Of a stretch of 64,000 nt of DNA, positions 55,338 through 64,000 are shown in pieces. The notes beneath the pieces were generated by a model. It was not told the origin of the DNA. It worked only from the letters and a program-made list of their open reading frames with translations, and searched no databases. This stretch comes from Vishniacozyma victoriae (taxonomy: Eukaryota; Basidiomycota; Tremellomycetes; Tremellales; Bulleribasidiaceae): positions 4,340,001 to 4,404,000 of the forward strand of contig JADPYG010000088.1 of NCBI GenBank assembly GCA_017654735.1. The letters are read 5' to 3'. How positions within the stretch are numbered: the first letter of the stretch is position 1; the number at the start of each line of letters is the position of its first letter. The translations under genes were made by a program, and so were the position numbers.

Positions 55338-55825
55338 TCAGGCGACACTAGAGTCCTCGAAGCGTCTAACCGACAATGACATGTCACTGAGATCAGAGAC
55401 GGAGCGTATCGCAGGAGCCAGGAGATCGAGGGGAATCAAAGTCAGCTCAAGCCCCTTCCGCCTTGTCGACGGGCCACCCGATATCGTTCTAAGAAACCTG
55501 CATCTTCGGGACTTGGGACTGGTAGACTGAGAACCCAGCATCGTTCCGTCTCGTCAAGCAAGGTCGTCCAGACAGGTGGTATCATATTTGTGTCGAACAG
55601 GATTTCATTATTGAGGCGCAGGCGGGGGGTCACTGGTGTTTGCACGGATCTACGGACAGATATCTCATCCCAACTATCCTCATCTGAGTACAGCAGATTA
55701 TGAGAGCTTCCAGGAGTCATCGAGGCCCAACTCCAGAGTATGACCAAATACTTGTGATATCTGTGATTGAAAGATAGTAAATGCCTGTTGAGAGGTGTCC
55801 TTGATGACCTAATCCCAGATCCCAT
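55338..55825 (-). CDS. possible gene fragment
   Basis: Two overlapping minus-strand frames both look protein-like: 55825-55442 (LYSDEDSWDEISVRRSVQTP, RLRLNNEILFDTNMIPPVWT, TLLDETERCWVLSLPVPSPE) and 55541-55338 (GLELTLIPLDLLAPAIRSVS, DLSDMSLSVRRFEDSSVA). A frameshift or unseen intron could join them near 55450-55530; a branch-like GAGCTGAC occurs there. It may be a broken or lineage-specific gene. No family recognised. Confidence 0.25.
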
Positions 55826-55911
55826 CGGTCATATCCGGACCCGGTTCCTACATACAAAAGCCGGTCAATGCTGGTCAGCAATATTCAGCTTGCATCTATC
55901 ATACATACAGC

Positions 55912-56781
55912 ATGTCAGACTTTAAAGGCAGTATCCATTTCTTTGATATCAAATCAGGTCTACCAGGTCAGTCTACGATCCTCAATTCAGCCGAAAGACA
56001 ACTGACAATTTCAGGCAACCAGCAATCATGGTCCCCCAACACCCTCAAAGTTCGGATGGCTCTCAACTACAAGCAAATCCCATACACCGAGTCATTCATC
56101 TGCTACCCCGACATTGCAGACTTCTGTCATCGACACGGTATCCCAGACGATAAATCGTTCCCCAGACCCACGCTTCCCGCTATCCTACATCACGATGCCG
56201 ACGGGAAATTGGTGAAAGCGATGGGTAATTCGATCGATATAGCTCGATACCTCGATGAGATCGTTCCGGAACGACCTGTACTCGCCAAGATCCAAGGAGG
56301 ATGGGGAAATACCGCAGAAGCTTACCATGCTGCTTTCGCTGCTGTGTTGAGGCTACCTTGGGAAGCTGGGTGGGTGATCACCATGCCTACTATTCCTTCC
56401 ATTTTGGATGAGAGGGGTTCAAAATGGTTCATCGAGGATAGGAGGAGTATGGATGATTCTGGAAAAGGAAGAAGTCCAGAGGATTGGGCGAGTGAGAATC
56501 CGGAAGATGATTGGAAAGCTTTTATTCCTCAGCTTAAGACTTTGGCAAAGACTTTGGAACATACCACTCAAGACGAGCCTTATTTGTTGGGTGAGAATCC
56601 TTGTTATTCCGACTTTGCGCTAGCTGGATATATCACTTGGTACAAGCGGGGCAGTGAGGAGGTGTATGAGCGGATGGTGAAGGAAACGGGAGGAGACCAG
56701 GGAGCATTGTCAAGGCATTACAAAGCCTGTGAGAAGTTGGTCTTGGGCGAGGGCAAGGTGGTGGAGTACAAGCCCGAGTAG
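55912..56781 (+). CDS. glutathione S-transferase-like protein
   Basis: Two exons (55912-55966, 56015-56781) give 273 residues. The N-terminal thioredoxin fold starts MSDFKGSIHFFDIKSGLPGN, then QQSWSPNTLKVRMALNYKQI and PRPTLPAILHHDADGKLVKA, with the Ser/Asn-Thr site region SWSPNTLK and the substrate-binding motif MGNSIDIARYLDEI. The C-terminal helical domain is present (EDDWKAFIPQLKTLAKTLEH, YLLGENPCYSDFALAGYITW). The 48-bp intron is a multiple of three and has no stop, so the frame also reads through it. It resembles the Ure2/LigE-like fungal GSTs that act on xenobiotics or lignin-related ethers. Exact substrate is unknown. Confidence 0.85.
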   Translation: MSDFKGSIHFFDIKSGLPGQSTILNSAERQLTISGNQQSWSPNTLKVRMALNYKQIPYTESFICYPDIADFCHRHGIPDDKSFPRPTLPAILHHDADGKLVKAMGNSIDIARYLDEIVPERPVLAKIQGGWGNTAEAYHAAFAAVLRLPWEAGWVITMPTIPSILDERGSKWFIEDRRSMDDSGKGRSPEDWASENPEDDWKAFIPQLKTLAKTLEHTTQDEPYLLGENPCYSDFALAGYITWYKRGSEEVYERMVKETGGDQGALSRHYKACEKLVLGEGKVVEYKPE

Positions 56782-56888
56782 ATGCCAAGTAGGGAACATC
56801 GGGATATACAAAAGGAAGTAAAACGAGAAAAATGCAATGCAATATGAAGTATACTTTGAGGAATATCAATCACGCTAAGCTTTTAAAC

Positions 56889-58822
56889 CTAGCTCTCCAT
56901 CTTGCGCCTCTTGAACTCCTCCTTAGCCGCAGCTTTATGTTTCCTCTTCTCAGCCATCCTCTCGCCCCTAGCCCGGACCTTACTTTCATGAGCCTCGCAT
57001 CCATATCCCACCAATTGACCTCTCGCATTCTTCCCAGCAGCCTCGTCGGGGTCCATACCACCAGCAACAGCTCTCATGAGTCGACAATGAATTAAACAAG
57101 CTTTCGTCTCGCATTTCCCAGCTGCCACTGCGGCGCATGGTGTGGGTGAAGAGTGAATACATTTCGGTACGACGTTGGTGTTGGCTGGCGGGGAAGGTGG
57201 AGCTGTAGGTGGATTCGAGCCGTTGATGGCTCCTTCTTCGGGTTCGAACTCTTCGTGACCCCCTACTTCGGTTGATTCGGGTTTGGCCCGGATAACGGGT
57301 TGTACGACGAATGGAGGGAGTTTACGGTATCCAGTCACGGGGTCTATGGGTGGTGCTCTCCATTCTGGGCCGGCGGCTTCAATCTCCCCCTGATCGTCAG
57401 TGTCGACTCCTCAACCTATAATTGTGGACTTACCTTGAGGCGCTCCTCCAAATCCTTAACGACCTTCCGAATAGAATCCAGACCATCCTCGGCGAACATT
57501 GACGTTCGACCAATCTGTTCTCTGATTGACTCATCAACGTCAAGAGCAGGCTTGAGCATCCTAAATAGATGGGATTTGACGGCTGATGGGGATGTGCGCG
57601 TTTTCAAGCTCTCGACAATATCGAGGTATCGGTTCGCAAGGAGGAAGACGGATGGGTGAAAGTATTTGTGATCTGGCGGTAGAAAGATTGCTGGATTTGA
57701 CAGATTGCCCTGATCATCAGCTTGCCCAGAGAATCGGAGACGGGAAGCTTACTTCTGCAGTCATTACACCATCACACCCCGTGATCTCCAGACATCTGTC
57801 CACATCCTCCCGATACAGGATATTCCCATTGGCAAATACAGGAATCTTTAACGCTTTCTTGACCTCCCTGATGACTTCCCAATCCGCGAGACCAGTCATT
57901 TGACCTTTCATCTCCCTTGTTCGTCCGTGACATGTCAGGATCTGGGCTCCGGCGGCTTCCATCATTTTGGCGTAAGCTAGTGTACGTTCTAGGTCGGGGA
58001 AGATTCGGAATTTGGCTGTCACGGGTACTGCTAGGTTCTCGTGAAGAGTCGAGACTGGTCTGTCAGCCGTTGATCCACTATACTCATCTCAGCTCACTCA
58101 ATTTGTGAATCAGTTCCCAATCGTCTTGTAGGAAAGACCCATAACGACCGCGACGAGCGATACCTTGAGGACACCCGCTACGTTATCAGCTCATCCGTAT
58201 GATGATATCCGGCATCAAGAAGCTTACAAATTGATGTCCACCGCATCACAGTGATTCTCGACCTTCTTGGCAGCTTTCAGCAAAACGTCAGGATCATTCC
58301 CGCAGAACTACCATCAGCTGTGACCCAAGCCGTGATCAACGTAGCTCACCTGAACAATCAAAGGCCTATCTCCACCCTCAATCCCCGCCAGCGTATCGTA
58401 ACTCCCCTCCTCCTTCATCGTCAAATTAAATTGACTATCCCCACCCCTACTCTCCTGTTTCGAAGTCAAAAACACCTTGGCGTGAATCATGGGCGTATAA
58501 CATAAATGAGCTCCTCCCGGGTGTCTGACTATATTTCTCCCCTGGGGAGTTGTGATGGTTTCCGAAGGTCCAGCTAGGTCGGAAGGGAGTGGAGAGCGCG
58601 ATATCATTCGCCATGCCTACCTGTCAGCTTACCAATGACAGATGAAAGTCGATAGCTTACCAATTCACTTTGATCAACCATGGGAGCGACTACCCATTTT
58701 GGACTTCCTATACTTTCGTAGAATTCGTAGCCCCCGAGCTTCTGTTTCTTGGCGGGAGGAGGCGAAGTACGCGCGATTTCGGCCATGGTAGCGGCTGCGG
58801 TTGGAGTTGACGATGAAGCCAT
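56889..58822 (-). CDS. DUS1: tRNA-dihydrouridine synthase, Dus1 type
   Basis: Multi-exon gene starting [20 protein letters not shown]. The TIM-barrel flavoenzyme shows [53 protein letters not shown], the catalytic-Cys block [80 protein letters not shown] and [17 protein letters not shown]. It reduces uridines at positions 16/17 of tRNA. The C-terminus has a Cys-rich tail ([19 protein letters not shown]) and a Lys-rich end ([17 protein letters not shown]). Between MISRS and HLCYTPM there is an insert of roughly 25 residues ([20 protein letters not shown]) that is longer than in usual Dus1. Confidence 0.93.
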
Positions 58823-59122
58823 GTTGCGCGTGACGACTTTGAAAAGAGAGTGGAAAGCAGCAAGCCTCGTTCCTGAAAGTGATACAGCGGATATGATGGA
58901 AATGGGGTCCACTTGTGTATGATAATGAGTAATTTAGCGTTTTCAAAAGATCGCGATGATTTTGACACCTCGTTGAGCGAGGGCGGAGCGGAGATTAAAG
59001 ATATCTCCGTATATCACCGCCAAGGGCAGCTTCAACAGCGTCGAGCACTCTATGCATGACATCAAGAAGTGAAGGACAGTATCAATCATCCCTCATTCGT
59101 CACTCATTCGTTGCTGGACAAG

Positions 59123-60014
59123 ATGAGAATCAACGAGGATACTGTGATCTGTGGAGATAGAGTGATTCTCGTACCATACAAGTGCGTCCTCATTACTCTC
59201 TCTGTGATCAAGCTAATCTCAGACCTGAACATGTACCGGTAAGGCCAAATCCTTCATCCACTCAGAATGAATACTGAGACGCGCAAGTAGAAGTATCATG
59301 AATGGATGCAAACTGAGGAATTACTCGAGCTTACAGCTTCCGAACCACTAAGTATGGATGAAGAGCTGGAAATGCAACGTAAGCTATCTCGGCCACAAAT
59401 GGGTCTAGCTGATGGAAAGGTAAATGGCATCTCGACGAAGATAGTGCGATTGATGCAGCATATGCGAGAGCGGATACTGATACTCAGAATTAACATTCAT
59501 CCTCCTCGAGCGGCCTGATCATCTACCTTCCTCGTCGCATCCTTTACTTTCCCCCGAAGACATCAAGGGATGTAGAATGGTGGGAGACGTGAATATGTTC
59601 TTACCGGATGGTGTTGACGAAGAAGGAGAATGCGAGATTATGATAGCTGGTGCGCCTCTTAATGCTGGTTTGATATAGCTAACAATCCAGAGAAGGAAGA
59701 TAGACGTAAGGGATTCGCTCGTGAAGCCTTGAATTTATTGTATGTCGTCTCGTGGTCTCACGATCATGCAGGCAAGAGCTGACGACAGCCTCTCATATGC
59801 CATCTCCAATATCGGCGTCAAGCCACATAATCTACTCGCCAAGATTGGAACTGCAAACACACCTTCCATCCGCCTATTCGAGTCACTAGGGTTTAGTACA
59901 GTCAAAGTGGTAGAGGTATTCCAAGAATCAGAGCTCCGCTGGCGTCCGAACGACCCCGAGGCTAAGTGGGACAGCAGTGTACCAGAAGGTAGAACAGGCC
60001 CATACAGCCGATAG
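59123..60014 (+). CDS. GNAT N-acetyltransferase, NAT9-like
   Basis: Several small exons: MRINEDTVICGDRVILVPYK, then PEHVP (a 16-base exon), KYHEWMQTEELLELTASEPL, SMDEELEMQRKWHLDED, KLTFILLERPDHLPSSSHPL, RMVGDVNMFLPDGVDEEGEC, EIMIAEKEDRRKGFAREALN and NLLAKIGTANTPSIRLFESL, ending RTGPYSR. This matches NAT9 nearly along its length; RRKGFA is the acetyl-CoA loop (R-x-x-G-x-A). NAT9 proteins are poorly understood acetyltransferases linked in animals to microtubule stability. Two introns have near-cryptic signals (TTGGATGGAAAG and a GTGCG donor) but are the only ones that keep the family sequence intact. Confidence 0.85.
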
Positions 60015-60081
60015 TGTAAAAGAGAGTTCGATGCAATACATGCAGTACCTCTTACCCTATCCTATATCCAACCATGCGCTA

Positions 60082-60850
60082 CTACTTCCCACCACCACTA
60101 CCTTCCTCTTCCACTAGTCCGAGACTGACAATTGCACCGGTTGCTCCCCTCTCTGCTGCTTTTCGAGCATCTTTACTTTCGTGTGCTTGCTTTTGGAGGA
60201 AATGGGTCTTGATCTCTTTTGCCCTTGCGATCTGTCGAGCCAAGTATGGGATGAGGATGATGTAATGCGAGGCAGTTCGATATGGAGTGGGGATACATGT
60301 GATGCGAGGTGGTACGATGGTCGAGTCGCAAAGAGCGAGCGAGAAAAAAGTAAAGCGTGCGCGTTGATGGAGAGGTTGAGGGATTGTGATCAGCTTTGCT
60401 TGACCTCGCTAGCGCTCTGGACTCACCTCCTTGGTCCTATGTAGACACTCCATGTAATCTTCCTTCTGCGCAATACAGTCTGCTGGCGTATCGGCATTGG
60501 CGTAACATTTGGAGAACTCCTGCCAGAATGGGAAACATCTCGTACGTCCTGTTGATTAGTGGTCTCCTCTTTGAATTGCCTGTATCCAATTCCACATTTC
60601 CCCCTGAGCCGTATATGGCGTATTCTTCACAGCCCTTGTTCTACGCAGTATTTATGCCTTATTTGCAGCCTTCAATTCTTGCTCGCAGTGGAACATGTTT
60701 GCGTTGAATGGCGGCATCCGCGATTGTTGCCCATATCGGAGAGCCCGGAGTTATGCAAAGAAAAGGACTGACCACCTGTATAACCGAATCCAGACTATTT
60801 TGTCAGCTCCATCTCTTCTTCGCCTCTCCGTCTGTCAGACTTACAGCCAT
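60082..60850 (-). CDS. complex I subunit NDUFS5-like (twin CX9C)
   Basis: Four exons (60850-60845, 60794-60776, 60548-60427, 60231-60082) give 98 residues. Exon 1 is only two codons (ATG GCT), exon 2 has 19 bases. The protein reads MASGFGYTGRTRCFPFWQEF, then SKCYANADTPADCIAQKEDY and MECLHRTKEIARAKEIKTHF, with the CX9C pair typical of intermembrane-space complex I subunits (C-x8/9-C, C-x9-C). The end is AIVSLGLVEEEGSGGGK. The tiny exons and a 227-bp second intron hide the gene from open-frame searches. Function: accessory subunit of NADH:ubiquinone oxidoreductase, imported by the Mia40 route. Confidence 0.85.
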
Positions 60851-61064
60851 TTTTATCTAGTATGCTATGGATTGAATTGAGAAGAGGTGTAAGATGATCA
60901 AAACCGGTTGAATGGTCCAATTGATTGATTCGCCTGAGATGACTTAATTGCTCCCGTCCTTTATGCCCCCACCGTAAATGGAGGAGGGTAGGAAATGCAT
61001 AGCAACACCAGGTCAACTATATAAGATACGATAAAATATAGACAAGCATCATGCAAGAAGCAAA

Positions 61065-62966
61065 CTACTGGCACAGACCAGAAGCCTGAGCTCGGATTTG
61101 AGTGGAGAACACCTGGTCATCAGTGATATTCTGGAACACAAGGAGAGGGACATACGAAGGGTTTCCCACCGCTTAGGTTGATGGTCAAGGAACCGTCTGA
61201 TCCGACGGTATTGGTTTGGCAAGTCAAAAGACTATTGTCAGCTACCACAGGGAATATCTGAATTGGAGGTGAACATACTCGACGACCTGGGAGTTTGCGG
61301 CATAAGGAGTATTTTGGACTCCCCAAGTTCCCGATCCACCTTCACCTCGCTACCCATCAGCTCCTTTCATATACAGCTTGAAGGAATGAACGTACCTTGG
61401 TAAGAACAACAAGCACATTGTTCCTCAAGATAGCAATATCATTATCACTATTCCCAATAACTTTCCCAATCTCGGTATGGAACCTAGTTCCACTTCCAAG
61501 TCCTTTTCTAATTCCATTCAATTTCTTGATTAAACCGAAGGTAGCTCCTGTAGTGGAATATCCGCCGTTTGACCATAAGTTCGCCCTATTGAATGGGTCG
61601 CCGTTACCCTTCATCTCTCGTTCAGTACCGTAGTAAATGATTGGAATTCCGGAGATTAGGAAGTTTCCGACGATAGCGTTGGATGATTTGGCAGCTCCCG
61701 GGTTGGAATCGAAGTACCTGGCGACATCGTGGTTGTCTAGGAAATTTGGGATCACCGTGGGGTCCTGATTGTCAGATGAGAATCAGCCTCACCGGGAGCG
61801 AAGAATGCTAGATAGTTGGGACATACGGCGAATTTGGGAGTGTCGTCAATGAATTTCTTGAGGTACGACATGGTCTTGGTACTAGCTCCACTGAGAGTCT
61901 TGCCGAGTCCATTATACATGCCTGGGTGTAAGCTATGGGTTGAGGTAAGGGATAATGAAATACTGTAGCCAAGAACGGCATCCATGCCCTTTGGACCAGT
62001 CCATTTGGCGAGGTACCTGACTATCAGCACTGACTTGTCTTCAGAACCAAAAAGACGTACCCGACGTCCTCGCCGACGACTTCACCGGCGCAGAATACCC
62101 CAGCAGCGGCACATAGGTTGTGCTGGAAGGCCAAATCCATATGCTTGCTTGCATCCAATCGCAATCCATCTATTCCGTACTCCTTCACCCACGGTCCAAC
62201 CCACGCATTCAACACATCCGCAACCCCAGCAGTCTCAGTCTTGAGGTCCATGAGCGAAACATCATTCTTCCCATCATCACCAATGATAAACCAGCATTGT
62301 TGCAACATATGATCAGTCTCGCTTGATCCATAGTTGATAGGACAGGGAGTATGATAGTTTTCGGTTTTCTTGAATAAGAGTTTACCGCCTGCGGCTTTCT
62401 CTAGGGCGGAGTTGGAAATATCGGTTGAGGTTGATGCGGCATGATTAAGTGCTACGTCTACCATCAAGTACATTCCTCTGGAATGGAGGGCGTTGGAGAG
62501 GTCCTTGAGATCGGCTTCGGTACCGAATTTTGGATTGAGCTTAGTAGGGTCGGTTGTCCAGTATCCCTGTCATCAGCCTCACACTTATCGCCTTGCAATG
62601 TAATGACTCACATGGTAGGCCTCGCCCCATCGGAAAGAACCCTCGATATTGGCACTGACGGGAGATATCCAAATGGCATCAAATCCCATTCCTTGGATAT
62701 AATCAAGTTTATTGATAATACCCCTCCAATTACCACCACAATATCTTCCCATGGTGTCATCACAAGCTGCATTGCTTCCATCAGGTAAAGCAAATCGATC
62801 AGTAACGATCCTGCTCATCAATCACCTTGTCAAAGGAGTTGGAAAGGGAAAAGGTGACATACTGGTAAATAGACCTTGATCGCCATTCAGCAGCGGTTGC
62901 AGCGTAAGAAGTAGCGAATAGAGCTAAGAGAGGGAGGAGTCGGAATAACATGTGGAAAGTGAACAT
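61065..62966 (-). CDS. secreted alpha-amylase (GH13)
   Basis: The signal peptide reads MLFRLLPLLALFATSYA; the more upstream ATG (62966, MFTFHMLF) is also possible. Conserved regions: IYQIVTDRFALPDGSNAACD, YCGGNWRGIINKLDYIQGMG, DAIWISPVSANIEG, region I DVALNH in MYLMVDVALNHAAST, region II DGLRLDASKH with the catalytic Asp, region III FCAGEVVGED with the acid Glu, region IV NFLDNHDVARY. The C-terminal beta domain is short and closes QIRAQASGLCQ after a last intron. It hydrolyses alpha-1,4-glucan outside the cell. Introns are 45-60 bp. Length is near that of Taka-amylase. No starch-binding module or GPI signal is present. Confidence 0.93.
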
Positions 62967-63753
62967 TGTAAATGAATGTGGTTGTGGAAAGAAGGTGGAT
63001 CGATCTTATTCGTCAAGAATAGGATGAAGTATATGAGATGAGTAGAAGATGGATAGGAGCAATGAGAATAAAGGGATACTTGGTTCTCCTTTATTTACCT
63101 ATACTCCTTTCGCAGATCGAGCTTTGACCAGACCAAGTAAAGTGTAAAGGGGTAGTAACCCATAATGTCACCGTATCAGAAAAGGCGCCTCCTGTGTTTC
63201 GGATGTACCTTTACGAAGAGTCTCGCCTCCTTGATTACACGACATGACATAATACTCAGTATTCCAAAAGAGGGATAAGGATAAAGACAGGGCGGGATAC
63301 TGTGTGTTGACACCCGTAACCAAGTTACAGCTGATGGTATTAGGGGTTAAGGGGTTAATGGAAACCAGTCGCGTCGTTATCGCTTCGTAATTTCACAGAG
63401 GGTCTGTGCCTCGGCCATAATAGTCCGATGATAAGACGCTAGGAGCTTGGATGTACATCGGCAGGACCGAAATTGGCGCTTGAACGTTTGTCCATGGGAA
63501 TCACAGGGGGTGTAGAGTACAGTAGTAATCAGGGCAAAGGCGGCCAAGCAGACAGAGCCTTGACCGAACGCCTTTCCGATTCCCCGGCGCGGCGCGTAAC
63601 TGACTTGATCGGCTAACTACTGGTGAGTTCAAGCCACTAAAGACTGGCCCCACGAGCTATCCAACTCTGACGCCAAAAGTTTAGGGTATTGTGCTGCATG
63701 CTACAATTCAACATGGTATACAAGCTACGTTACTTCCTCCTTCTTCCTCATCC
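62967..63753. promoter_or_regulatory. promoter region upstream of amylase
   Basis: About 790 bp. It includes repeated AGGGGTTAAGGGGTTAA near 63340-63357, GC-rich CCCCGGCGCGGCGCG at 63582-63596, and CGG-type triplets. GGGGTTA repeats could bind carbon-catabolite regulators (Mig1/CreA-like SYGGRG), unproven. Confidence 0.35.
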
Positions 63754-64000
63754 CTATAGGTTCTCCAAAGCCTTCTTTGCTTTATCATCGACGAATTGAC
63801 TCTCTGTGACACCCTTGCCCATTGCTGCGGTGGACGATCTGGTCATTAGCTCGCGTCACAACACAGCTCATGAGAGTGACTTACATCCCACCAGTAATGG
63901 TCATCATCATTGAATCGGCGAAATCTGCTCCAGACCACTGGGGAATTAGCACTGCACGATGATGTGGTGAGAGTTGGACATACCTTCTGATGAGTTAGGA
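63754..64000 (-). CDS. partial unknown gene, 3' end only
   Basis: Three exon pieces at the right edge. They read ..THQKWSGADFADSMMMTITG, G, ISSTAAMGKGVTESQFVDD, KAKKALENL and stop at 63756-63754. Introns 35-50 bp with GTATG/GTAAG donors. The 5' part lies outside the window. Family not recognised; a Met-rich helix (SMMMTITGG) might be membrane-embedded. Confidence 0.45.

Noticed and set aside
1..64000. CRISPR arrays, bacterial operons, insertion sequences
   Set aside because: The window is intron-rich eukaryotic DNA; no regularly spaced direct repeats with unique spacers or transposase genes were seen.

Overview
The window is nuclear DNA of a basidiomycete yeast, most likely a tremellomycete (Cryptococcus/Kwoniella type). 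The main reasons are the very short introns (mostly 35-60 bp, GT..CTGAC/CTGAT..AG) that cut nearly every gene, close gene packing on both strands, and a CPL1-like secreted protein typical of that group. Genes were rebuilt by hand by joining exons at splice signals; where I summed the exon lengths, closure of the reading frame was used as a check.

Left part (0-13 kb): a secreted CPL1-like protein (-), a Cep57/Ppc89-type spindle-pole protein (+), the mitochondrial DnaJ Mdj1 (-) divergent from the prolyl isomerase Ess1 (+), and a secreted alpha/beta hydrolase (-) divergent from a Zn2Cys6 transcription factor (+). From 13.4 to 19.1 kb there is a lineage-specific stretch of four unrecognised minus-strand genes, interrupted by a strong long-armed hairpin. 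From 19.4 to 24.4 kb lie a large BTB (germ-cell-less-like) protein and eEF1B-alpha.

Middle (25-49 kb): two unknown genes, a 114-residue CaaX-tailed protein with seven small exons, a CFEM-type GPI-like protein, AMP deaminase, a CVIM-tailed protein, the DEAH helicase Dhr1/Ecm16, a CSN12/Thp1-type PCI protein, another unknown gene, a second copy of the small CaaX family, a large F-box-like protein and CCT8.

Right part (49.9-64 kb): a gene-poor, repeat-bearing island carries a decayed tRNA-like sequence, a minisatellite with a perfect 111-bp higher-order duplication, and a DUF3494 ice-binding protein gene that encodes signal peptide, ice-binding domain, Thr/Ser-rich stalk, Gly/Asn repeat and GPI signal. 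That gene has an exact 13-bp tandem duplication which shifts its frame. Beyond it follow a GST, Dus1, NAT9, complex I subunit NDUFS5 (with a two-codon first exon), a secreted GH13 alpha-amylase and a partial gene at the edge.

Housekeeping functions dominate. The accessory interest lies in the two-member family of short prenylation-signal proteins (27.0 and 43.5 kb), the frameshifted ice-binding adhesin-like gene, and the unknown genes between 13.4 and 17.5 kb.
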